Positions 17,670-25,009 of a stretch of 64,000 bases of DNA are shown one piece after another. The stretch is from Streptomyces sp. RerS4 (GTDB lineage Bacteria; Actinomycetota; Actinomycetes; Streptomycetales; Streptomycetaceae): assembly GCF_023515955.1 (NCBI RefSeq), contig NZ_CP097322.1, forward strand, positions 7,054,501 to 7,118,500. Direction: 5' to 3'. How positions within the stretch are numbered: position 1 is the stretch's first letter; each line of letters starts with the position of its first letter. The position numbers were made by a program, and so were the translations under genes. The notes under the pieces were generated by a model that worked only from the letters and a program-made list of their open reading frames with translations, was not told where the DNA came from and searched no databases.

Positions 17670-17859
17670 ACAACCACGTCAGCGGTCGAAGGCCGGGTGT
17701 CCGGCAACCGGGGCGGGTCCAGTGGTGCCCGGCCCGTAGGCGGGCGAGTACGGCCCGCTGGGTCGGTCTCGCTCACGATGCCGATGACCCCGGCGATGCC
17801 GGCGGGATCCACCCGAGGAATCCCGGCCCGGCCGGGTAGTGGACTTTGCGGGGCAGCGT

Positions 17860-18693
17860 CTAGCGGCCGAGGAGCGAGCCGAGCGTGACGCCGTACCGGG
17901 CGCGCCGGCGCCGTATCTCCCACAGGGACAGCGCGGTGACCGACAGCGGGCCGCCGAGCATGAACGTGTAGAGCACCTCGGGCGGTGCGGCCACGTCCGG
18001 GCCGTCGAAGAGCTGGAAGCCGAAGAGGCACCACACCAGCAGCGGAGACAGCAGGGCCGGCAGCAGCTCGTGCACCTCCCCCGTGCGGAAGCAGCAGTTC
18101 AGTCCGACGATCAGGGCCACCAGGGTGAAGAGCACGGCCGCGATGAGAACGACGACGCAGACGAGGGCGGCCGCGACGAACAGCAGGAAGACCAGGAGGC
18201 CGGTGAAGATCGTGCCCAGGAAGCTGCCGAACAGCCCGAAGGTGATGTCGTGCCCGCCTACGTCCGAGGGCGAGATGATGTCACCGCCCAGGGCCGCCGT
18301 CATCAGCCAGATCACGCCGACCCCGAGGACGGGCGCGCCGAGCGCCAGCAGCGGGCCGCCCAGGCGGCGCGCGTAGAGGCGTCCCAGGGGCGGGCGGGCC
18401 AAGATGATGCACAGGCCGATGCCGATGACCCCGGCCACCACGACGATGGCGCAGCCGATCAGCAGTTCCTCCAGCTTGCCGAGCACGAAATCCTCGCGCC
18501 CCTCACGCAAGGGATAAGCCAGGGTCAGCCAGGTCACGGCCACCAGCCCCAGGAGCGTGCGGACGCGCTGCATCCAGGTGATGGCCGGGTCTTCGATGCG
18601 GTCCGGGTTGGAGGGACCGGCGAGCGTCCGGGCCGCCGCTATGGGATTGGGCAGGGAGGCGGCGCGCGCGTTCAGGCGCTGGCGGGTGGTCAA
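17860..18693 (-). CDS. Polytopic membrane protein of unknown function
   Basis: A 277-residue protein with about seven hydrophobic segments, the clearest around GCAIVVVAGVIGIGLCIILA, PVLGVGVIWLMTAA and FVAAALVCVVVLIAAVLFTLVALIVGL, and a basic C-terminal tail (IRRRRARYG). No known transporter or enzyme motif is visible. I place the start at TTG 18693 because GGAGAG sits 7 bases upstream; longer in-frame extensions lack ribosome sites. Nothing around it suggests a pathway. Confidence 0.7.
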   Translation of the reverse strand: MTTRQRLNARAASLPNPIAAARTLAGPSNPDRIEDPAITWMQRVRTLLGLVAVTWLTLAYPLREGREDFVLGKLEELLIGCAIVVVAGVIGIGLCIILARPPLGRLYARRLGGPLLALGAPVLGVGVIWLMTAALGGDIISPSDVGGHDITFGLFGSFLGTIFTGLLVFLLFVAAALVCVVVLIAAVLFTLVALIVGLNCCFRTGEVHELLPALLSPLLVWCLFGFQLFDGPDVAAPPEVLYTFMLGGPLSVTALSLWEIRRRRARYGVTLGSLLGR

Positions 18694-18784
18694 TTGAACT
18701 CTCCGGAAGGTGTCACGTGTGACCAGGCAGCCAGGCCCTGTCCGACAGGTGGATGCGCTCCCGGCTGGGCATGCCCGCGTCACA

Positions 18785-18861
18785 ATTATCGTCGCTGCGA
18801 CGACAATAGGCTATCTTCGGCCGTGAACGAAGCGCGGAACGAGGCGGACCACCAGGCCTGA
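18785..18861 (+). promoter_or_regulatory. Orphan palindromic operator and leaderless promoter before a 12-codon stub
   Basis: 18785-18807 is a 23-base palindrome (arms ATTATCGTCGC and GCGACGACAAT, one mismatch, central T). It is followed by TATCTT (18812-18817) and GTG 18823. The frame from that GTG ends after 12 codons at TGA 18859-18861. The layout is that of an autoregulated leaderless regulator gene whose coding region has been lost. The rest of 18862-19011 shows nothing I can support. Confidence 0.5.
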
Positions 18862-19011
18862 CCACCCGCAGGTCCGCTGCGCCACAACAAGCCGGAGCGC
18901 GGACAGCCGGGCCCCGCCTCGCGGCCATGCGGCTGAGCGCAACTCGGACCAGGTCCGGCGTCCTTGCCCCGTCTGGGCGGCCGTACGCGCCGACTGGTGT
19001 CGTGAGCTGCG

Positions 19012-19956
19012 CTAGAGCTGCTCAGCTCGGATTGCGAGCAGGTCGGCGTGCCGTTGGCGTGCCACCTCGCGGAGGATGGGGGTCAACTCGTGTCTCGTTC
19101 GGCCGAAGGTCTTGATCCGGTGGCAATTCGGGCAGAGCGTGATCATGTTGGCGGGCGAGTCTTCGCCCCCTGCTCCGAGTTCGTCGATGTGGTCGACGTC
19201 GAGGAGCGGCAGACCGGCGTCAGTGAGATCTTCGGGCTGGCCGCCGCAGTGCGGGTTCTCGCAGCGGCCGCCGCTGCGCAGGATGACCGCGTCGTGGGCG
19301 GAGGACAGCCGTACGGGGCGTGCGCTGCCCGCGCGTCGCTGCCCGCGGGTGGCGGCCTGCCGGTCTTCGGTGAGTCGGACCAAGCGCTCGTACTCGCGGG
19401 CCTGTTGCGCGGGTGACAGCGGCTCCGAAGGGGCGGGGCGTTGGCGCGGCAGGACGTCGACCCGGGTGCTCAGGGAGATGGGCGGAGGTGCGTCGTCCCC
19501 GGGCTCCAGTGCGGCGGCCGGGAACAGGAAGGTGTAGTCCTCCTTCCTCTCGTAGGTTCCCTGACGGGAGGCGGCGAACATGGCGCGCAGGCGCTCTCGG
19601 ACGAGGTCGGCGTCGTCTTGGGCGTCAGGCCGGGACTGCCGTTGCAGCTTGACAACGCGGTCGCGGATGGGACTCTGCCGCCAGAACTCGGGCCAGTCCG
19701 TGGAGATCGTCGCCTTTCCCAGGAAGGGAGTGGCGCGTACGGCCTCGACTTGTGCGCGGTGGTAGAGCGGCTCCCAGTCGTAGGCCTCCACGCCTTCCGG
19801 GAACAGGATGTTCTCGGGTACCAGCACGCCAATGGCGGCGTCTGTCCAGTTCTGACGGCGCAGCATCTCGTCACTGAGCCAGACATTGCCGGGCTCTCCG
19901 TCGAACGGGGGGAGCAGCATGTCGTTGATGTGGCCGGGTTGGGAGACGTGAGCCAA
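19012..19956 (-). CDS. HNH endonuclease domain protein
   Basis: A 314-residue protein with an HNH nuclease module at the C-terminus, about 225-290. It has zinc-type cysteine pairs in CENPHC and CPNC flanking the catalytic DVDHIDELGAGGEDSPANMITLC, where the D-H pair and the distal N and H form the HNH core. The N-terminal 200 residues, rich in charged and aromatic residues (WLSDEMLRRQNWTDAAIG), match nothing I know and could be a specificity domain. Stand-alone HNH proteins of this size are often restriction-like, but no methylase or partner is adjacent. A Tn3 remnant lies just upstream, suggesting transfer. Confidence 0.85.
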   Translation of the reverse strand: MAHVSQPGHINDMLLPPFDGEPGNVWLSDEMLRRQNWTDAAIGVLVPENILFPEGVEAYDWEPLYHRAQVEAVRATPFLGKATISTDWPEFWRQSPIRDRVVKLQRQSRPDAQDDADLVRERLRAMFAASRQGTYERKEDYTFLFPAAALEPGDDAPPPISLSTRVDVLPRQRPAPSEPLSPAQQAREYERLVRLTEDRQAATRGQRRAGSARPVRLSSAHDAVILRSGGRCENPHCGGQPEDLTDAGLPLLDVDHIDELGAGGEDSPANMITLCPNCHRIKTFGRTRHELTPILREVARQRHADLLAIRAEQL

Positions 19957-20085
19957 GGCGTACTCCGTGAGTTGATGGCTGGGTGCGCGGACGGGTGTCC
20001 GGCCCCCGAGCAGGATGATGCACGTTCAGCGCGTCCCGCGTGTGGCTGAATCGGGGATCGTGGTTGCCGATCCGATGGAGGAACA

Positions 20086-20305
20086 GCTCGGATCGCTCGG
20101 CTGGTCCTGCACGCTGCCGTGTTCTGGACCACCAGGTACATCACCGCCGCCGCCGTATCCCAACTCCGCGCCGAGGGCCACGAGATCCGGGACGAGGACG
20201 TGGCCAGGCTGTCCCGCTCCAGCACAAGAACCTGCGCTTCCCGGGCCGATACGACGTCACCACCTCGCAGCCGGTCGACGGCTTGCGGCCGCTGCGTGCC
20301 CGGAC
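20086..20305 (+). pseudogene. Tn3-family transposase C-terminal remnant
   Basis: One frame gives AAVFWTTRYITAAAVSQLRAEGHEIRDEDVARLS, the conserved C-terminal block of Tn3-family transposases. After a frameshift, LQHKNLRFPGRY continues the same block in another frame. The catalytic DDE part and the terminal inverted repeats are not seen. It is a dead fragment marking an old insertion. Confidence 0.7.
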
Positions 20306-20310
20306 GCTGC

Positions 20311-20600
20311 GTTCCAGTGCGTGGATGACCTGCTGGGCATCTGGGGGAACAGCGCGCGCAGCGGCAAGCCGGTCGGGGCGGACCTGGCGGCGCGCAAGAA
20401 GTCGCTGCCCGTCGCTGCCCGTCGTGGCCGCCCTGGCCGACGACAGCGCGGCGGGCCGGCGTCTGGCCGCTCTCTACGCGCGGCCCGAGCTCTTGGAGGC
20501 GGCGGCGATGCGGGCCCTGTCCCGCGCCGAACCGACGGCCGAGGCATACCGCAGACGCAGACTCCCGGGAAGGCTGGGCTGCCCGGATCCTACAACCGTG
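20311..20600 (+). pseudogene. Polyprenyl synthetase family remnant
   Basis: Codons from 20311 give FQCVDDLLGIWGNSARSGKP followed by VGADLAARKKSLPV, the second aspartate-rich region of isoprenyl diphosphate synthases. It then shifts frame and continues VVAALADDSAAGRRLAALY. The shift is caused by a perfect 10-bp tandem duplication (20401-20410, 20411-20420). The first DDxxD motif and N-terminal half are absent. It abuts the Tn3 fragment, so the join probably arose by transposition or deletion. Confidence 0.7.
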
Positions 20601-20728
20601 GGTGTACGCGGTGTACCACGGGCGTTTGACCGGACTGCCAACCCTGGTTGGTCGAGGAGTCGTCAAGGCGATCAGTAGCTTTTCCTCCGCCGGTATCACC
20701 AACCGGTCGGACCACTTGGAGGGGAAGC

Positions 20729-21163
20729 ATGAATGGGATCATGAATGGGATGACGAAGGTCAAAGCCGCCGCACGGACCATGGCGGTCGCCACGGCAGGG
20801 CTGGGCCTCGCGCTGAGCTTCGCCGGCTCGGCGCAGGCGGCGGGGGGCTCGTACACGGCGAGGACGCCGGACGGGTGCGGCACGGCCAGCGGTACGTACC
20901 ACTGGTACCCGACCGTGAAGTACAACAACCGTCAGGCATACAAGACGGACTGGGACTTCACGGTCAAGGACAACTGCGGGGCCAACGGGCGTTCGGTGAG
21001 CATGTACGCCAAGTACGCGAAGTGGACCGGTTCGTCGTGGTACGACGACGGCAAGTACCACAAGATCGCGGCGACGAACAACGCCAAGGACGTGGACGCC
21101 GTCCGCATCTTCGTCTGTGAAGTCGGTTTCCCGAGCACCTGCGGTGAGATCAAGCCCAAGTAG
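20729..21163 (+). CDS. Small secreted protein of unknown function
   Basis: A 144-residue exported protein. The signal peptide is about 1-36 (MAVATAGLGLALSFAGSAQA). The mature part has four cysteines (DGCGT, DNCGA, VCEVG, STCGE), likely two disulfides, and is rich in Tyr, Trp, Lys and Asn (YHWYPTVKYNNRQAY). The look is that of a small beta-rich extracellular protein. ATG 20729 follows GGAGGGG with a 4-base gap; two further in-frame ATGs follow closely. No family recognised. Confidence 0.75.
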   Translation: MNGIMNGMTKVKAAARTMAVATAGLGLALSFAGSAQAAGGSYTARTPDGCGTASGTYHWYPTVKYNNRQAYKTDWDFTVKDNCGANGRSVSMYAKYAKWTGSSWYDDGKYHKIAATNNAKDVDAVRIFVCEVGFPSTCGEIKPK

Positions 21164-21184
21164 CCCCGGGCGATGAATCACGTA

Positions 21185-21217
21185 CCGACCCGTACCCGCC
21201 CCTCGGGTGCGGGTCGG
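21185..21217. terminator. Bidirectional terminator hairpin between convergent genes
   Basis: Arms 21185-21197 and 21205-21217 pair over 13 positions (one G-T) with a 7-base loop. It lies between the ends of the secreted protein gene (+) and the ECF sigma gene (-). Confidence 0.6.
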
Positions 21218-21301
21218 CACGGTCATGCCCGTGCACACCTCGGGCGGAAGAAGCTTCGGCCGAGACACCCGAAAGGCCTCCGAAACGTCTCGGATCGCTC
21301 C

Positions 21302-22240
21302 TCAGCCGATCCGCCAGGGACGGAGCTTCTCGGGGTTTCGCACCGCCCAGATGTGCCTGATCCGGCCGTCCGCGATCCCGAACCCGAACACGGTCGCGAT
21401 GGTGCCGTCCTGCCGCGCCACCAAGCCGGGCAGGCCGTTGACCGTGCACTCCAGGAACGTCGTGCGGTCGCCCGCCACACGGGCGATCTCGGCGTAGGCA
21501 CGTGCGATCCGCTCACCGCCCACGATCGGCCGCAGGTGGGTGACGGCCAGCCCGCCGCCGTCGGCGGTCGCGGTGGCGTCAGGGTCGAGCAGGCCGATCA
21601 GGGCGTCGATGTCCTTGGCCTCCCACGCCGTTTTGAACTGCCGGACAATACCGGCCTGTCCGGCACTCGGGCCCGCCGGGCTCTGCGCGGTGCGGACGCG
21701 ACGGCGGGCGGACGAGGCCAGTTGACGGCACGCCGCCGGTGTGCGGCCGACGATCGCGGCGACTTCGCCGAAGGGGTAGCGGAAGACGTCGTGCAGGACG
21801 AACGCGACGCGCTCGGCCGGGGTCATCGAATCCAGGACGATCAGGAAGGCCATCGTCACCGACTCGTCGAGGGTGACCCGATCAGCCGGGTCGATCCCGC
21901 CGACGCCGGAGCGCCCGGTGATCCACTCCGTGGGCTCGGGCAGCGGTTCCGGGATCCAGTCGCCCACGTACGTCTCCCGCCTGGCGCGCGCCGAGCCGAG
22001 CAGATTCAGGCAGATGCGACTGGCGACCGTCATCAGCCAGGCGCCGGGCGACTCGATGGCCTGCTGCTCCCGTGCGGACATGGCGTACCAGCGGGCGTAG
22101 GTCTCCTGCACGACGTCCTCGGCCTCGACAAGGGAACCGAGGAGTCGATAGCCGAGGTTGATCAGCCGGCGCCGCTCGCTCATGATCGCGCTGAGGCCCG
22201 GATCCCTCTGATCGTCGCCCGCCTCGGCTCTGGTGGTCAT
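21302..22240 (-). CDS. ECF sigma factor with C-terminal SnoaL-like domain (ECF41-like)
   Basis: A 312-residue extracytoplasmic-function sigma factor. Sigma region 2 lies at about 20-95 (RRLINLGYRLLGSLVEAEDVVQETYARW) and region 4 at about 135-190 (TPAERVAFVLHDVFRYPFGEVAAIVGRTPAACRQ). A fused NTF2/SnoaL-like regulatory domain occupies about 200-312. ECF41-type marks are present but variant: WIPEP for WLPEP, DGGGL for DGGGK and NPEKL for NPDKL. No anti-sigma gene is adjacent, as expected when the C-terminal domain regulates. The start is ATG 22240 with GGGAGAAGG upstream. A matching promoter lies on its own strand at 22311-22285. Confidence 0.9.
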   Translation of the reverse strand: MTTRAEAGDDQRDPGLSAIMSERRRLINLGYRLLGSLVEAEDVVQETYARWYAMSAREQQAIESPGAWLMTVASRICLNLLGSARARRETYVGDWIPEPLPEPTEWITGRSGVGGIDPADRVTLDESVTMAFLIVLDSMTPAERVAFVLHDVFRYPFGEVAAIVGRTPAACRQLASSARRRVRTAQSPAGPSAGQAGIVRQFKTAWEAKDIDALIGLLDPDATATADGGGLAVTHLRPIVGGERIARAYAEIARVAGDRTTFLECTVNGLPGLVARQDGTIATVFGFGIADGRIRHIWAVRNPEKLRPWRIG

Positions 22241-22281
22241 GTCTGGCCTTCTCCCTCACTCGCTTCTGTGCCTCTACCCGT

Positions 22282-22352
22282 TACGACGAGACAGCCCTGC
22301 GGAATGTGAGGTCGACGCGCCGCCTCACATTCCGCAGGGCTGCGTTGTCGTA
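22282..22352. promoter_or_regulatory. Mirror-image pair of ECF41-type promoters
   Basis: A perfect 19-bp inverted repeat (22293-22311 / 22323-22341) extends outward to TACGAC/GTCGTA. Each half is a promoter-like unit. On the plus strand CCTCACA (22323-22329), 16 bases, TGTC (22346-22349) face the NTF2-LUD gene. On the minus strand CCTCACA (22311-22305), 16 bases, CGTC (22288-22285) face the sigma gene. The -35, spacing and -10 agree with the known ECF41 promoter pattern (TGTCACA-N16-CGTC). A further TTGTCGT/ACGACAA pair lies at 22345-22368. Confidence 0.65.
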
Positions 22353-22389
22353 AAGGCGAGGACGACAACAAGACGGAGAGGCGACTTTG

Positions 22390-23490
22390 ATGAACGACTT
22401 CCAGGCCATCGCGGACCGCGTCGAGATCGAGGCACTGCGCGGCGAATTCACCGACGCGGCGATGATGCGCGACCGGCCCCGCCTGGCGTCGCTGTTCACA
22501 CCGGACGGTGTCCTGCGCATGCCCAACATCCCCGTCGAGCAGATCGGTCGCGAGGCGATCCGTGCCGGGGGCGAGCGGCTGCAGAGCCAGTGGGACTTCT
22601 TCGTACAGAACACTCACCCCGGCACGATCCTGCTCGACGGCGACACCGCGACCGGCCGCGCCTACATCCAGGAACTCGCGCGCGCCCGCGACGGACGCCA
22701 GGGCCTGAACTACGCCGTCTATCACGACCGTTACCAGCGCACCGAGGAGGGCTGGAAGTTCGCCGAGCGGGTGTACGAGGTCAGGTACCTCGACACCTCC
22801 CCGCTGGCGGGCACGGCACCCCACGCGGCGCAGGACTCCGGGACCAACCCGGCGGACGCCACGGCCACCCCGGCTCCGGCCGCGTCCTTCACCGCCCCGG
22901 CAACGGCCGAACGACTGGAGCGGGTGGCCGCCGCACTGCGCGCCAACGGCTTCGCCGCCGAGATCCTCGACGACGCCGCCCAAGCGCGAGCCCGCATCAA
23001 CGACCTGATCCCCGGGGGCGCAAGCGTGCTCACCGGAGCCAGCGAGACCCTCCGGCTGTCCGGCATCGACGAGGACATCAACGCCGGCGGCCAGTACGAC
23101 GCCATCAGGCCGCGCATCCTGGCCCTGGACCGTGCCACCGACGCCGACGAGATCCGAAGGCTGGCCGCCGGCCCCGAATTCGTCGTCAACAGTGTCGCCG
23201 CGGTCACCGCGACCGGCTCGCTCGTTCTCGCTTCTGGTAGCGGCAGCCAACTCCCCGCCAACGCGGGCGGCGCCGCCCACGCGGTCTGGATCATCGGCGC
23301 GCAGAAGGTGGTGCCCGACCTGAGCACAGCCCTGCGCCGCGTCGAGGAGCACGCCCTCCCGCTGGAGAGCGCCCGCGCCCAGGCGGTGTACGGCAGGCCC
23401 AGCGCCGTCAACCGCCTGCTCATCCTCAACGCGGAGCCCCACCCGGGACGCGGCACCGTGCTGCTTCTCCGAGAGGCCATCGGATACTGA
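22390..23490 (+). CDS. NTF2/SnoaL-like domain fused to LUD domain
   Basis: A 366-residue two-domain protein. Residues about 1-130 form an NTF2-like fold (IEALRGEFTDAAMMRDRPRLASLFTPDGVLRMPN .. YHDRYQRTEEGWKFAERVYEVRYL), as in SnoaL-type proteins. An Ala/Pro/Thr linker follows, then at about 170-360 a LUD domain related to LutC/LutB lactate-utilisation proteins (GGASVLTGASETLRLSGI, NSVAAVTATGSLVLASGSGSQ, GAQKVVPDL). The second part is a known fold without a settled reaction. ATG 22390 has GGAGAGG 7 bases upstream; the TTG just before is less likely. The mirrored ECF promoter makes it the probable main target of the divergent sigma factor. Confidence 0.85.
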   Translation: MNDFQAIADRVEIEALRGEFTDAAMMRDRPRLASLFTPDGVLRMPNIPVEQIGREAIRAGGERLQSQWDFFVQNTHPGTILLDGDTATGRAYIQELARARDGRQGLNYAVYHDRYQRTEEGWKFAERVYEVRYLDTSPLAGTAPHAAQDSGTNPADATATPAPAASFTAPATAERLERVAAALRANGFAAEILDDAAQARARINDLIPGGASVLTGASETLRLSGIDEDINAGGQYDAIRPRILALDRATDADEIRRLAAGPEFVVNSVAAVTATGSLVLASGSGSQLPANAGGAAHAVWIIGAQKVVPDLSTALRRVEEHALPLESARAQAVYGRPSAVNRLLILNAEPHPGRGTVLLLREAIGY

Positions 23491-23508
23491 CCCGGCCGGC
23501 CCAGGGTG

Positions 23509-24885
23509 TCAGACGGTGGCGGGGAGGGCCGCGGCGGCTTCTCGTTGGTTGAGGGAGTGGGTGTAGCGGCGTAGGAGGAGGATCGCGGTGGTGGCGAGAC
23601 CGGTCAGGAGGCCGAGCCAGATGCCGAGGGTGTCGAGGCCGGCGGCCTACGCGAGGAGCCACGAGGCGGGCAGGCCGACGGCCCATTGGCCGATGAGGGC
23701 GATGCGGAATCCGCTCTTGGTGTCGTCGAGGCCGCGCAGGAGTCCGACGCCGATGTTCTGGGCGCAGTCGAAGAACTGCAGGAACGCGGTGACGATGAGC
23801 AGGTGCGTGGCGATGGTGAGGGCCTGGCTGGTACCGGAGTCGAGGAAGGGTGCCAGGACAAGCCGGGGGATGGTCACGTAAAGGACGCCGACGACGGCCA
23901 TGACGGCGGCGGCGCAGGCGAGGGCGGTGTTCTTGATGCGGCGCGCGTCGTCGTGGTTGCCGAGGGCGAGTTCGCGGCTGACGTTGATGGACGCGGCGTG
24001 GGAGAGGCCGACGGCGACCTGGAAGACGACGTAGACGAGCTGGTTGACCACGGCGGGATCGGCCTTGGCCAGGTTGAGGGAGAGCAGCGGTGCGAGCTCC
24101 TTGTCCTTCTTCGCCGAGAGGTAGAGGGCGAGAAAGGTCAGGAGGTAGACGGTGGAGGTGGCGATTCCGACGCCGATGAGGCCGAGGTGGGGCAGGCCGA
24201 AGGCGCCCTGGATGAGCACCCAGTTGAGGCCGGCGTTGACGGCGACCGAGGCGATGGTGATCCGCAGGAGGGCCTGGGGGCGGCGCATGCCGACGGTGAA
24301 CTGGCGGATGGCCTGGAACCACAGGCAGGGCAGCAGGCCGGGGGCCAGCGCGTAGGGCATGGTCCGGGTGAGGTCTACCACGGCCTTGTCCTGGCCGAGC
24401 CGGGACAAGGCCTGGCCTATGAGGATCATGAGGACGGCGCCGACGATGCCGGCGAGGGTGGCCACGGCCATGCTCGCGCGGACGATCGCCCGGACTTCCT
24501 CGTGCGCCGAGGGCCCTTCTCCGTCGGCACCCGTGCCGGTGGCGTCCTGGTGCTGGTTCTGGTCCCTGTCCCTGTCGACCTGCTGTTCGGCGCGGGCCGC
24601 CGCGGCGGCTATCTGGTTGCCGACGGAGGTGACCAGGCCGACGCCCATGGTGCGGAGCTGGTTGAAGATGACGATGGCCAGCCGCCGGCGGCGAGCTCGG
24701 TGGTGCCGAGGAAGCCCATCATGATCGTGTCGGTGGTCGTGAGGGCGACCGTAGTGTTCCCGCGGCGGGAGCGAGCTGAGGCGGGTCAGTGCTTCGTAGA
24801 CGCCGCCGCCGGCCGAGCCCCCGATCAGCAGGCCGGTGCGGGCCACCGCCCCGCAGGTTGCGAAGGCTCGAAAAAAAGCGGCCAT
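23509..24885 (-). pseudogene. MATE family efflux transporter, degraded
   Basis: Most of a 12-helix MATE antiporter is readable: VALTTTDTIMMGFLGTTELAAGG, LAIVIFNQLRTMGVGLVTSVGNQ and GLPHLGLIGVGIATSTVYLL, ending WAVGLPASWLLA. It has three lesions. The frame is disrupted around 24750-24770. One base is missing near 24681, within the AGG/LAIV join. An in-frame TAG at 23649-23647 precedes an otherwise intact last helix (GIWLGLLTGLATTAILLLRRY) that ends at TGA 23511-23509. It is divergent from the iron-box ABC operon, so it may once have exported the matching metallophore. The aaaaaaa run at 24871-24877 near the start is another possible slip site. Confidence 0.75.
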
Positions 24886-24950
24886 CGTGGAGCGTCGAAA
24901 TTCCGACATCTGTTCCGCGCCGCCCGCGCACCTTGCGGTAATGGTTGTCA

Positions 24951-24969
24951 TTAGGGTAGGCAAACCTAA
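24951..24969. promoter_or_regulatory. Iron box (DmdR/IdeR/DtxR-type operator)
   Basis: TTAGGGTAGGCAAACCTAA matches the actinobacterial iron box TTAGGTTAGGCTAACCTAA at 17 of 19 positions. It lies 40 bases before the lipoprotein start and 65 bases before the MATE pseudogene start on the other strand, so both could be iron-repressed. Confidence 0.85.
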
Positions 24970-25009
24970 GCAACTTCCAATGTGCTCCGAGAGCGGATCG
25001 AGGACGTAC

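Noticed and set aside
22293..22341. Inverted repeat as a transcription terminator
   Set aside because: It lies between divergent genes, and each arm fits an ECF promoter with correct spacing.
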